DNA from: Nitrospirales bacterium
GTDB lineage: Bacteria; Nitrospirota; Nitrospiria; Nitrospirales; UBA8639
Assembly: GCA_012270585.1 (NCBI GenBank)
Contig: JAAXIB010000017.1
Span: 58,901 to 99,012 of the forward strand
DNA: 40,112 nucleotides
Direction: 5' to 3'
The notes beneath the pieces are model-generated. The model ran no database searches, was not told the DNA's origin, and saw nothing but the letters and a program-made list of their open reading frames with translations. The translations under genes and the position numbers were made by a program. Within the stretch, counting starts at the first letter, position 1. Every line of letters begins with the position of its first letter. Below are positions 33,343 through 40,112 of the stretch, one piece after another.

Positions 33343-34007
33343 TCCATCATGTTTTCCACCACCTGGTCAACCGTCAAGGACGAGGAATCGATCACCACCG
33401 CGTCGGCGGCCGGTTTCAACGGCGCGGTTGCCCGCGACCGATCATTGGCATCCCGTTCCTGAATGGCCAGCCGGATGTCACGCCGGGTTTCGGCATGACC
33501 GGCCCGCACCGCTTCCTGATACCGGCGAGTCGTGCGCGTCTCGAGATCCGCCTCAAGAAAAAATTTCACGTCCGCGTCCGGAAACACCCTGGTACCCATG
33601 TCACGGCCTTCCGCCACGATCCCGCCCTCCCGGCTATACCGTGCCTGAATCGGTAACAGCCGGTTGCGAACGTGCGGCAGCGCCGCCACGGTCGACGCCA
33701 ACCGGCTGATGTCTGGGGAACGCAATTGCTCGGTGATTTCTTGATTGTCGATAAAGGTTCGCGTCACCCCCTCTTCGAGAGACACGTGAACGTCGATCGA
33801 GGACAGGAGCGCCTCCATGGCCCCGACGTCGGCACAATCAATGCCTGTTCGCCGGACCACCCATGCGACCGCGCGGTAGAGGGCACCCGTGTCAAGATAG
33901 GCGTACCCCAAACGCGACGCCAATGCCCGCGCCGTCGTGCTCTTCCCCGCCCCGGCAGGGCCGTCAATCGTGATGAGCAAGCCTCGCCTTTGGGCAAACG
34001 TCTTCAC
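33321..34007 (-). CDS. cmk: Cytidylate kinase
   Basis: A 228-residue NMP kinase (CMP/dCMP + ATP to CDP/dCDP + ADP). P-loop 'IDGPAGAGKSTTARALA' (about residues 14-30), 'YLDTGALYRAVAW' (CMP site), 'VAEGRDMGTRVFPDADVKFFL' and the lid 'RDANDRSRATAPLKPAADAVVIDSS' are diagnostic. The start is a GTG at 34007 with only a weak ribosome-binding site. It lies 30 bp after aroA and overlaps plsC. Confidence 0.96.
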   Translation of the reverse strand: MKTFAQRRGLLITIDGPAGAGKSTTARALASRLGYAYLDTGALYRAVAWVVRRTGIDCADVGAMEALLSSIDVHVSLEEGVTRTFIDNQEITEQLRSPDISRLASTVAALPHVRNRLLPIQARYSREGGIVAEGRDMGTRVFPDADVKFFLEADLETRTTRRYQEAVRAGHAETRRDIRLAIQERDANDRSRATAPLKPAADAVVIDSSSLTVDQVVENMMEWIPGHS

Positions 34008-34037
34008 GGTCCACAGAAAAGGACATTATTATAGAAT

Positions 34038-35333
34038 TCAGTGTGAAATTGTCAATAATTCCAACAGGTTGTCATGAAAATGCGGGAAGGAGGTGGCAAT
34101 GCAGCCGGTGTCGAGAATGGTCGTCGGCCCGTCGCCGGTCAAGGCGGCGATCGCCAACGCCATGGCCACTCGATGGTCGCCGTGGCTCATGCAGGTTCCG
34201 CCTTTGACCGCGGCGTCCCCGTGCAGAATGAATCCGTCCGGGGTTTCCTGAATGGGGACATCGAGTTTGGCCAGCTCCGCGGTCATGGCATGGATGCGGT
34301 CGGTTTCCTTGACCCGTAACTCTTCGGCTCCCGTCACGACGGTCCGGCCTTGGGCCAGCGCCGCAGCCACGCAGAAGATGGGAAATTCGTCGATCATCTT
34401 GGGAACCTGTACGGCTTCGATGGCCACGCCGCGAAGCGGGGCCGCGCGGACCACCAGATCGCCCACCGGCTCCCCGGCCTGTTCCCGTTGGTCCTCAATG
34501 CGGATATCGGCTCCCATTTCGCCGAGAATGTCCAATATCCCCGTCCTGGCCGGATTGAGGCCGACGTTCACGATCCGTACCTCAGAGTCGGGAACCAGCG
34601 AAGCGCCGACGATAAAGAAGGCGGCGGCGGACAGGTCGCCGGGAACCGACAAATCTTTGGCCGCATAGGCGGGACGACCCGGCAGGACGACGAGACACCC
34701 GTCGGTTTCCAGCGGAATCCCCAGATACCGGAACATCCGCTCGGTATGATCCCGGGATTGCACGGGCTCGGAAAACCGTGTTTCCCCTTGGGCGAAGAGA
34801 CCGGCGAAGAGGACTGCCGATTTGATCTGGGCACTCGACACCGGAGATCGATATTCGATGCCTTGCAAGGTACTCCCCTGAATGGCCAACGGCGCCAACT
34901 CGCCCCCTTTCCTGCCCTGGATGGCCGCGCCCATCATGCGCAGGGGATTGACGATACGCCCCATGGGGCGGCGGCGAAGCGAGTCGTCGCCCGTCAGGAT
35001 TGAAAAAAACGGTTGGCCGGCCAGCACTCCGGCCAACAGACGAAGGCCCGTCCCGGAATTACCGCAATCCAAAGGCCCAACGGGCTCGGTCAATCCCCCC
35101 AACCCCTTACCCCAGACCCGGACCTTGTCCGTCTCGACTTCGATGGCCACACCCAACGCTTGCAAGGCGCGCAGGGTATTGAGGCAATCTTCTCCGCGAC
35201 AATACCCCGTAATCGTGGTGGAGCCTTCAGCCAGGGCGCCGGCCAGCAAAGCCCGATGGGTGATGGATTTGTCCCCGGGTACCCGAATCGTCCCGCGCAG
35301 GGGGCCTTGCGGCGTGATCGTGAGCGCACTCAT
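34038..35333 (-). CDS. aroA: 3-phosphoshikimate 1-carboxyvinyltransferase (EPSP synthase)
   Basis: A 431-residue shikimate-pathway enzyme joining PEP to shikimate-3-phosphate. 'VPGDKSITHRALLAGALAEG' (S3P binding), 'LDCGNSGTGLRLLAGVLAG' (PEP loop), 'SSAQIKSAVLFAGL', 'VPGDLSAAAFFIVGASLV', 'MIDEFPIFCVAAALA' and 'EELRVKETDRIHAM' match the family. The CGNSGTGLRLL loop has the Gly-Thr-Gly form rather than the GNAGTAMR form of class I enzymes. The ATG overlaps the tyrA TGA (ATGA), implying coupled translation. Confidence 0.97.
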   Translation of the reverse strand: MSALTITPQGPLRGTIRVPGDKSITHRALLAGALAEGSTTITGYCRGEDCLNTLRALQALGVAIEVETDKVRVWGKGLGGLTEPVGPLDCGNSGTGLRLLAGVLAGQPFFSILTGDDSLRRRPMGRIVNPLRMMGAAIQGRKGGELAPLAIQGSTLQGIEYRSPVSSAQIKSAVLFAGLFAQGETRFSEPVQSRDHTERMFRYLGIPLETDGCLVVLPGRPAYAAKDLSVPGDLSAAAFFIVGASLVPDSEVRIVNVGLNPARTGILDILGEMGADIRIEDQREQAGEPVGDLVVRAAPLRGVAIEAVQVPKMIDEFPIFCVAAALAQGRTVVTGAEELRVKETDRIHAMTAELAKLDVPIQETPDGFILHGDAAVKGGTCMSHGDHRVAMALAIAALTGDGPTTILDTGCIATSFPHFHDNLLELLTISH

Positions 35334-36214
35334 TTCAGCCGTTGCCGCGCTTCCCGCGCCTTGGCGATTTCGCGCTCCAGACCAGGTCCGTCCTTCGCTT
35401 GGATCAACGCCTTGAATCGCTGCAAGTGTTTTTCCAGGGTTTCGATCATGGTCAGAAGATTGTCAGGATTTCCGAGAAAAATAGTGCGCCAGATCTCCGG
35501 AGAAGCTGCCGCGATGCGTGTGGTATCCCGCAAGCCGCCGCCGGAATATTCCAGTAGGGAACAACGATCGTTGTTCCCTGCGTCGGTTTGTTGTTCAAGA
35601 TCCGTCAAGGCATTCATAAGGGCGAAGGCGGCGAGGTGAGGAAGATGGCTGACCGCCCCCAATATCCAATCGTGCACAAAGGGATCGATCGACCGGACGA
35701 CGGCGCCCATGGCTTCCCAGACGTGCTGCACCGTAAGGAGGGCCCGGGGATCGGTGTTCGCCGTCGGCGTGACCAGACACAGGGCACCGGTGAACAGATC
35801 GACGGAACCCACCCCGACCCCCGACGTTTCCTTTCCGGCGATGGGATGCGCGCCCACGAAATGCACGCCGGCCGGAACCAGGGATTCCGCCTGTTCCACC
35901 AGGGAGCCCTTGATGCTTCCGACGTCGCTCACGATCGTGCCGGGTTCCAGGACGTGTCCCCACTCCTTGAGATGCCCCGCGAAACTTTCCACGGGCGTGG
36001 CGAGAATGACCAATTCCGTGCCCGGCATCGCCGCCTTGGGGTCACGTTCATACGCATCGATGGCCCCGCGTTCCACGGCCAGGTCCAGGTTGCCCAGACT
36101 CCGGCCCACGCCGACGACGCGATCGGCCAGACCCTGGCCCTTCAGGATCATCCCCATGGAGCCCCCGATCAAGCCGACCCCAACGATCGTGACTTGTTTG
36201 AAATGGACGGTCAT
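35330..36214 (-). CDS. tyrA: Prephenate dehydrogenase, carrying an in-frame palindrome
   Basis: A 294-residue NAD(P)-dependent enzyme of tyrosine synthesis. The Rossmann motif 'VTIVGVGLIGGSMG' (8-21), 'VSDVGSIKGSL', 'FVGAHPIAGKETSGVGV' and 'GAVSHLPHLAAFALMNAL' are as in the TyrA family, followed by 'LLEYSGGGLRDTTRIAAASPEIW'. Just before that segment lies 'AGNNDRCS' (212-219), encoded by a 24-bp perfect palindrome that also occurs outside genes. It reads as an in-frame insertion in a surface-exposed helix connection. No ACT or chorismate mutase domain is fused. GGGAG precedes the ATG at 36214; ends overlap aroA. Confidence 0.95.
   Translation of the reverse strand: MTVHFKQVTIVGVGLIGGSMGMILKGQGLADRVVGVGRSLGNLDLAVERGAIDAYERDPKAAMPGTELVILATPVESFAGHLKEWGHVLEPGTIVSDVGSIKGSLVEQAESLVPAGVHFVGAHPIAGKETSGVGVGSVDLFTGALCLVTPTANTDPRALLTVQHVWEAMGAVVRSIDPFVHDWILGAVSHLPHLAAFALMNALTDLEQQTDAGNNDRCSLLEYSGGGLRDTTRIAAASPEIWRTIFLGNPDNLLTMIETLEKHLQRFKALIQAKDGPGLEREIAKAREARQRLK
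35556..35579. repeat. Palindromic repeat copy B (inside tyrA)
   Basis: 24-bp perfect palindrome, half-site AGGGAACAACGA, inside the tyrA coding sequence. It is read as GNNDRCSL with flanking bases and keeps the frame. Confidence 0.95.
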
Positions 36215-36270
36215 GGTTCTCCCGTTACCTTCCCCTGCCCCCTCGCCCCGCTTCCTTCGCCAAGCCAAGC

Positions 36271-36294
36271 AGGGAACAACGATCGTTGTTCCCT
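36271..36294. repeat. Palindromic repeat copy C (aroF-tyrA spacer)
   Basis: 24-bp perfect palindrome, half-site AGGGAACAACGA, in the 121-bp spacer between the aroF stop and the tyrA start. It is identical to the core of copies A and B. Confidence 0.95.
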
Positions 36295-36335
36295 ACGGAA
36301 CGGGCAAGGCACGCAAAGGCTGAGAAATCGGCGGG

Positions 36336-37349
36336 TTACACTTCTCGTCCCACGGCTGGCGCAAGGGTTTTCAGGTCGTTCATCAATTCCTTGAATCGAT
36401 AGGGTTTGAGCGATTCTTCTCCGTCGCAGAGGGCGCATTCCGGATTCGAATGGACCTCGATCAGGAGCCCGTCGGCGCCCGCCGCAACGGCGGCCTTGGC
36501 CATGGGAGCCACCAGGTTCCATTTGCCCGTCGCATGACTGGGATCCACGATCACCGGCAAATGAGACAGTTCTTTCAACGTGGGAATCGCGGCCAGATCC
36601 AGCGTATTACGATAGTGGGTTTCAAAGGTGCGAATGCCGCGTTCACACAACATCACGTTTCGATTGCCGCGAGAGACGATGTATTCGGCCGACAACAAGA
36701 ATTCCTTGATCGTGGCGGCCAGCCCGCGTTTCAGGAGGACCGGCTTATCATAAGCCCCGACTTCCTTGAGCAATTCGAAATTCTGCATGTTCCGGGCCCC
36801 GATCTGAATGACGTCGGCTTTTTCCAGGAATACGTCCGTGTCGCGGGGATCCAGAATTTCGCTGACCACGGGCATCCCCGTCTGCTTCTTCGCTTCAACC
36901 AAAAAATCGAGTCCTTCACGACCCAAGCCTTGAAACGAATAGGGAGAGGTTCGCGGTTTGTACGCACCCCCCCGCAGGATCGCGCCCCCCGAGGCCTTGA
37001 CGGCATGCGCAATCCCGACCGTCACTTCCAATTTCTCAACGGCACAGGGTCCGGCCATCACCACCAATCGGTTCCCGCCCACCGTCACCCGATCCACCGC
37101 GATCGTCGTATCCCGGGGTTGAAATTCCCGGCTCACCAGTCTCCACGGAGCCAGAATGGGCGTCACACTTTCCACGCCGGGGAACACCGTGAGCGGTTGG
37201 TTTTCCAACAGGCGTTCGTCGCCGATCACCCCGATGATGGTGCGCTCCTCGCCACGGGACATCTGCGATTTCAGACCCAGTTCCCTGAGTCGATCCGTCA
37301 CGTGATCGATGTCCTCTTCCGTGGCCGTCGGTTTGAAGACGATAATCAT
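36336..37349 (-). CDS. aroF: 3-deoxy-7-phosphoheptulonate (DAHP) synthase
   Basis: A 337-residue enzyme condensing PEP and erythrose-4-phosphate, the first step of aromatic synthesis. An N-terminal ferredoxin-like/ACT-type domain (residues 1-70, '[25 protein letters not shown]') precedes the TIM barrel. '[10 protein letters not shown]', '[17 protein letters not shown]', '[13 protein letters not shown]', '[13 protein letters not shown]', 'CERGIRTFE' and '[13 protein letters not shown]' are the type I-beta (AroA-I-beta/KDOPS-like) motifs. The N-terminal domain suggests feedback control by an aromatic amino acid. The ATG overlaps the hisC TGA (ATGA). Confidence 0.96.
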   Translation of the reverse strand: MIIVFKPTATEEDIDHVTDRLRELGLKSQMSRGEERTIIGVIGDERLLENQPLTVFPGVESVTPILAPWRLVSREFQPRDTTIAVDRVTVGGNRLVVMAGPCAVEKLEVTVGIAHAVKASGGAILRGGAYKPRTSPYSFQGLGREGLDFLVEAKKQTGMPVVSEILDPRDTDVFLEKADVIQIGARNMQNFELLKEVGAYDKPVLLKRGLAATIKEFLLSAEYIVSRGNRNVMLCERGIRTFETHYRNTLDLAAIPTLKELSHLPVIVDPSHATGKWNLVAPMAKAAVAAGADGLLIEVHSNPECALCDGEESLKPYRFKELMNDLKTLAPAVGREV

Positions 37350-38449
37350 GCAGGCTCCTTATCCCCCTGCAGGGTCTCCAGCACCCGGCGCAGGGCCTCG
37401 AGAAATCGACGGTTCTCCTCCGGTAGCCCGATCGTCACACGAAGCATCGACCCGCTGATATGCCGGACGATGACCCCTTCACGCAGGAGCCGGTCAAACA
37501 CGGCGCGACCGTCCCGGTGCGTATCGAAATAGAGAAAGTTGGCCTGGCTGGGAATGGGCGCCAACCCCAAGGCTCGAAGCCCGTTATCCACCGACGCCAT
37601 TTCCGCTTCATTGAGTGCTCGACTGGCGGCCACGTGTTGTTCGTCACCCAACGCGGCCCTTGCCGCGCATTGTGCCAGGGTATTGGCGTTGAAGGGGTTG
37701 CGCACGCGATGCAGGTACCCGACGATGTCCGGCGTCGTGATCCCGTATCCGATCCGCAATCCCGCCAACCCGTAAATCTTGGAAAACGTCCTCAATACCA
37801 CCACCGGTCGGTTTTGACGAACGTAGTCGATCGTGTCGGGATAGTGCGGGTCCCGGACGTATTCGTAATAGGCTTCATCAAACACCACGATGACGTCGTC
37901 CGGGACGGCCGCCATGAACGCCCGGACCTCATCGCGGTTCACCATGGTGCCCGTCGGATTGTTGGGATTGCAGACGAACACCAACCGCGTTCGACCGGTC
38001 ACGGCCCGCGCCATGGCCGGGAGATCGTGACGCCAATCGTTCAAAGGAACTTCCACGCAGACCCCGTGCCCGCCGGTCACGGCGAGCTTATACATGACGA
38101 AGGTGTGGTCCGCCATCACGGCTTCCTCGCCGGGGGACATGAACGTCTTGACCAGCAGGCTGATGATTTCATCGGACCCGTTGCCCACGACGACCTGATC
38201 GCCGGGCACTTTCCACCGGTCGGCCAGCGCGCGGGTGAGATGATGCGCCCCGCCGTCCGGATAGAGGTGCACGGTCTCTTTTCCTTCATCCAACGCCGCA
38301 AGCGCTTGGGGGGAGGGGCCAAGGGAATTTTCATTGGACGCGAGCTTCACGGCTCCGCCGATGCCCAATTCCCGCTCCAGTTCGTCAAGGGGTTTCCCCG
38401 GTGAGTACGGAACGAGTCTGGCTATATCGGGGTGAACTCGGATAGGCAT
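37346..38449 (-). CDS. hisC: Histidinol-phosphate/aromatic aminotransferase
   Basis: A 367-residue class II PLP aminotransferase. 'KLASNENSLGPSP', 'VVGNGSDEIISLLVKTF', 'FVCNPNNPTGTMV', 'VFDEAYYEYV' and 'VVLRTFSKIYGLAGLRIGYG' (the Lys of FSKIYG holds PLP) define the HisC family. Located between pheA and aroF/tyrA, it may act on phenylpyruvate/hydroxyphenylpyruvate as well as, or instead of, imidazole acetol phosphate; no other his gene is in the window. The ATG at 38449 is chosen over a TTG two codons upstream. Four-base overlap with aroF. Confidence 0.93.
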   Translation of the reverse strand: MPIRVHPDIARLVPYSPGKPLDELERELGIGGAVKLASNENSLGPSPQALAALDEGKETVHLYPDGGAHHLTRALADRWKVPGDQVVVGNGSDEIISLLVKTFMSPGEEAVMADHTFVMYKLAVTGGHGVCVEVPLNDWRHDLPAMARAVTGRTRLVFVCNPNNPTGTMVNRDEVRAFMAAVPDDVIVVFDEAYYEYVRDPHYPDTIDYVRQNRPVVVLRTFSKIYGLAGLRIGYGITTPDIVGYLHRVRNPFNANTLAQCAARAALGDEQHVAASRALNEAEMASVDNGLRALGLAPIPSQANFLYFDTHRDGRAVFDRLLREGVIVRHISGSMLRVTIGLPEENRRFLEALRRVLETLQGDKEPA

Positions 38450-38496
38450 TGGCAACTCACGCGTTCGTGCTCACTCATTCGTTGACCATTTCTGTT

Positions 38497-38535
38497 CCCC
38501 TCACCCCAGCCCTCTCCCTCGGGGGAGAGGGAGAA
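38497..38535. repeat. GGGAGAGGG-type dyad between pheA and hisC
   Basis: CCCCTCACCCCAGCCCTCTCCCTCGGGGGAGAGGGAGAA. It is in the 109-bp gap between the pheA stop and the hisC start, the longest interruption at the head of the aromatic run apart from the aroF-tyrA spacer. Confidence 0.75.
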
Positions 38536-38558
38536 AGATAAGGGAGAGGAAACATTGT

Positions 38559-39641
38559 TCAGGAATGGACGGGATACGAACCGAGCACTTTCATGAACAA
38601 ACACCGGCTTTTCAGTTCCTCGATGGTCCGGCGGATCCGGTCTTCTTGCAGATGGCCTTCGAAATCGACAAAAAAGATATATTCCCAGGCTTTGTGGCGC
38701 GAGGGCCTCGATTCGATTTTGGTCATGCTGATGCCGTTCGAAGCAAAGGGCCGCAGCAGGTCATAGAGCGCACCGGCCTTGTCCTTCACCGACAGCATGA
38801 CGGAGGTCTTATCCTTTCCCGTGGGCTCGGCGCCGTGCCGGCACAACACCAGGAACCTCGTGCGGTTGTCGATGTTGTCCTCGATCCTCGATTTCAACAC
38901 GTGCAGGCCGTACATGTTGGCTGCCAGTTCGGAGGCAATGGCCGCGGCGCGCGGCTCCTCCCGGCACCGTTCGGCTGCGCGCGAGGTACTCGGGGTTTCC
39001 ACCACCGGCACCGTAGCCATATGGGTTTTCAACCAATTCCGGCACTGCGCCAGGGCGTGAGAATGTGAATAGATCTTCTCCACGTCCTCAAGCCGCTCAC
39101 TCTGCGACATGAGATGGTGGGAAATCTCCAGCGTGACTTCCCCGTAGATCATCAGGTTGGAGTCGATAAACATGTCGAGGGTGTAATTCACCACGCCTTC
39201 AGTCGAATTTTCGATCGGCACGACCCCATAGATCGCGCGCTCGCGTTCCACTTCATCAAACACTTCCTTGATCCCGTTGACCGGCACGTATTGCGCGGAC
39301 GCGCCGAATTTTCCCAGGGCCGCCAAATGCGTAAACGTGGCCGTGGGGCCCAGGTACGCCACGGTCTGCGTGCCTTCCAGCGACAACGAGGCGGACATGA
39401 TTTCCCGATACACCGGGCGAATCGCTTCGTTGGGAAAGGGGCCGGTATTCTGACGCACCAGGCGTTCCACCACGAAGGCCTCCCGCCCGGCGGTGTGCAG
39501 CAGGGCATCCGGGTTGGCTTGCCGCTTCGCCTTGCCGATGGTGATGACGTGAACGGAGCGCTCATTGAGCAGCCGCAGGATTTCATCGTCCAGTCGATCG
39601 ATTTCCTTGCGGGCTGCGTCTATTTGTTGTTGTTCAGACAT
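38559..39641 (-). CDS. pheA: Chorismate mutase/prephenate dehydratase (P-protein)
   Basis: A 360-residue bifunctional enzyme for chorismate to phenylpyruvate. The AroQ-type chorismate mutase is at about residues 5-88 ('RKEIDRLDDEILRLLNERSVHV'), the dehydratase domain about 92-268 ('VAYLGPTATFTHLAALGKFG', 'GVVPIENSTEGVVN', and the catalytic Thr-Arg-Phe at 261-263 in 'IDNRTRFLVL'), and the regulatory ACT domain about 279-357 with ESRP at 310-313, the Phe-binding motif that predicts feedback inhibition. The ATG at 39641 is used; longer readings are not conserved. First gene of the minus-strand aromatic run. A GTACGT-G-ACGTAC dyad (39657-39669) lies just upstream. Confidence 0.97.
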   Translation of the reverse strand: MSEQQQIDAARKEIDRLDDEILRLLNERSVHVITIGKAKRQANPDALLHTAGREAFVVERLVRQNTGPFPNEAIRPVYREIMSASLSLEGTQTVAYLGPTATFTHLAALGKFGASAQYVPVNGIKEVFDEVERERAIYGVVPIENSTEGVVNYTLDMFIDSNLMIYGEVTLEISHHLMSQSERLEDVEKIYSHSHALAQCRNWLKTHMATVPVVETPSTSRAAERCREEPRAAAIASELAANMYGLHVLKSRIEDNIDNRTRFLVLCRHGAEPTGKDKTSVMLSVKDKAGALYDLLRPFASNGISMTKIESRPSRHKAWEYIFFVDFEGHLQEDRIRRTIEELKSRCLFMKVLGSYPVHS

Positions 39642-40112
39642 GCCGTAACCTGAGAAGTACGTGACGTACGATTGAGCATACGCAGACGCACCCATCTTTG
39701 CAAGAAAGCAGCGACGCAAAGCGATTCAACCGCAAAGCATACATCGAAAAAGACGGCGAAAACCCGCCTGAAATTCAAAACTGGAAATGGCCGGGAAAAT
39801 AGGATAGGCTCACGCGCACGAGGTGAACGTCCGGCATCGTGCATGGCGTGCACGTGCATTGTCCGCGCCCACTCATTCAGTTCGTAGACCCTGGATTCCT
39901 GCTTTCGCAGGAATGACAGAAAAGGAAATGGGGGATCCAGAGGTTCTTGCTTTTGCCTTTGTTCTTATCTGTCATCCTCGACGCTTGTCCCCGACTCGAT
40001 CGGGGATCCAGACAATCTATCGAGGATCCAGGGTCTTTTCTGTTCCTTCGCTTTGCGAAAAGAACGACTCTGGATTCCTGCTTTCGCAGGATTGTAAATG
40101 TTCAGTCATTCG
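39642..40112. repeat. Non-coding end region with CTGGATTCC repeats
   Basis: The pheA promoter should lie in the first part; a GTACGT-G-ACGTAC dyad at 39657-39669 is the only obvious element. From 39891 on there are copies of one repeat family: CTGGATTCCTG-ctttcg-CAGGAATGACA (39891-39918), an inverted related copy TGTCATCCTCGACG...GGGGATCCAG (39970-40011), and CTGGATTCCTG...CAGGATTGTA (40070-40095). No gene is supported; a 71-codon plus-strand frame has no domain or ribosome-binding site. Confidence 0.65.

Noticed and set aside
36450-38404. Long plus-strand frames opposite aroF and hisC
   Set aside because: Same explanation: antisense shadows of clear enzymes, with no starts supported by ribosome-binding sites and no recognisable motifs.
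39672-39887. 71-codon plus-strand frame near the window end
   Set aside because: It has a basic, low-complexity sequence, no ribosome-binding site and overlaps the pheA promoter region.

Overview
The window is about 40 kb of a GC-rich bacterial chromosome, almost certainly from the genus Nitrospira (phylum Nitrospirota). The main evidence is a complete nxrA-nxrB pair (8476 to 3683, minus strand) encoding the Tat-exported, periplasmic-type nitrite oxidoreductase of Nitrospira. The subunit lengths (1145 and 429 residues) and the four-cysteine-group iron-sulfur subunit fit this enzyme. No amo or hao genes are present, so the window cannot tell a canonical nitrite oxidiser from a comammox strain. 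No gamma (nxrC) subunit is present.

Layout. 1-3.5 kb: small genes (GNAT acetyltransferase, DUF502 membrane protein, Trm112-like protein, DUF1640-like protein and three unknowns) separated by hairpin-rich intergenic repeats. 3.6-9.2 kb: a strong bidirectional terminator, nxrB, nxrA and a 686-bp AT-rich non-coding region upstream of nxrA with a structured leader. 9.2-11.4 kb: a minus-strand pair (BNR-repeat lipoprotein, CrtC/AttH-like secreted protein). 11.5-15.7 kb: a plus-strand run (Lon N-domain protein, ABC-2 exporter ATPase and permease, SirB1-like protein, HEAT-repeat membrane protein). 15.8-19.1 kb: an unknown membrane-anchored protein, an overlapping pair that looks like a split version of the cyanobacterial arginine dihydrolase/ornithine cyclodeaminase AgrE (ArgZ), and an HNH endonuclease. 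19.1-21.05 kb: a distinctly AT-rich, probably acquired two-gene module of an ABC-type ATPase and a TOPRIM-like protein, the best candidate for an undescribed defence-type system. 21.06-24.8 kb: lipoprotein, zinc metallopeptidase, SelO AMPylase, BASS transporter. 24.9-26.9 kb: tRNA-Val(CAC), TPR lipoprotein, RNase HI with an N-terminal hybrid-binding domain. 26.9-27.0 kb: an unusual AT-rich block of TGTACA inverted repeats. 27.1-28.6 kb: PhoD-like phosphohydrolase.

28.6-39.6 kb is one long minus-strand series, in transcription order pheA, hisC, aroF, tyrA, aroA, cmk, plsC, rpsA, sppA, ihfB-like, and a protein with four PCP_red-type domains. Several junctions are ATGA or short overlaps, implying translational coupling. 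It links shikimate-to-Phe/Tyr biosynthesis with nucleotide, lipid, ribosome and nucleoid functions.

Three repeat families recur: (i) CCCTCTCCC/GGGAGAGGG dyads, one read through in a coding sequence and one supplying a ribosome-binding site; (ii) a perfect 24-bp palindrome present three times between 32.6 and 36.3 kb, once in frame inside tyrA; (iii) a CTGGATTCC...GGAATGACA repeat at both window ends and near 15.75 kb. All family assignments come from reading the translations; no database search was run.
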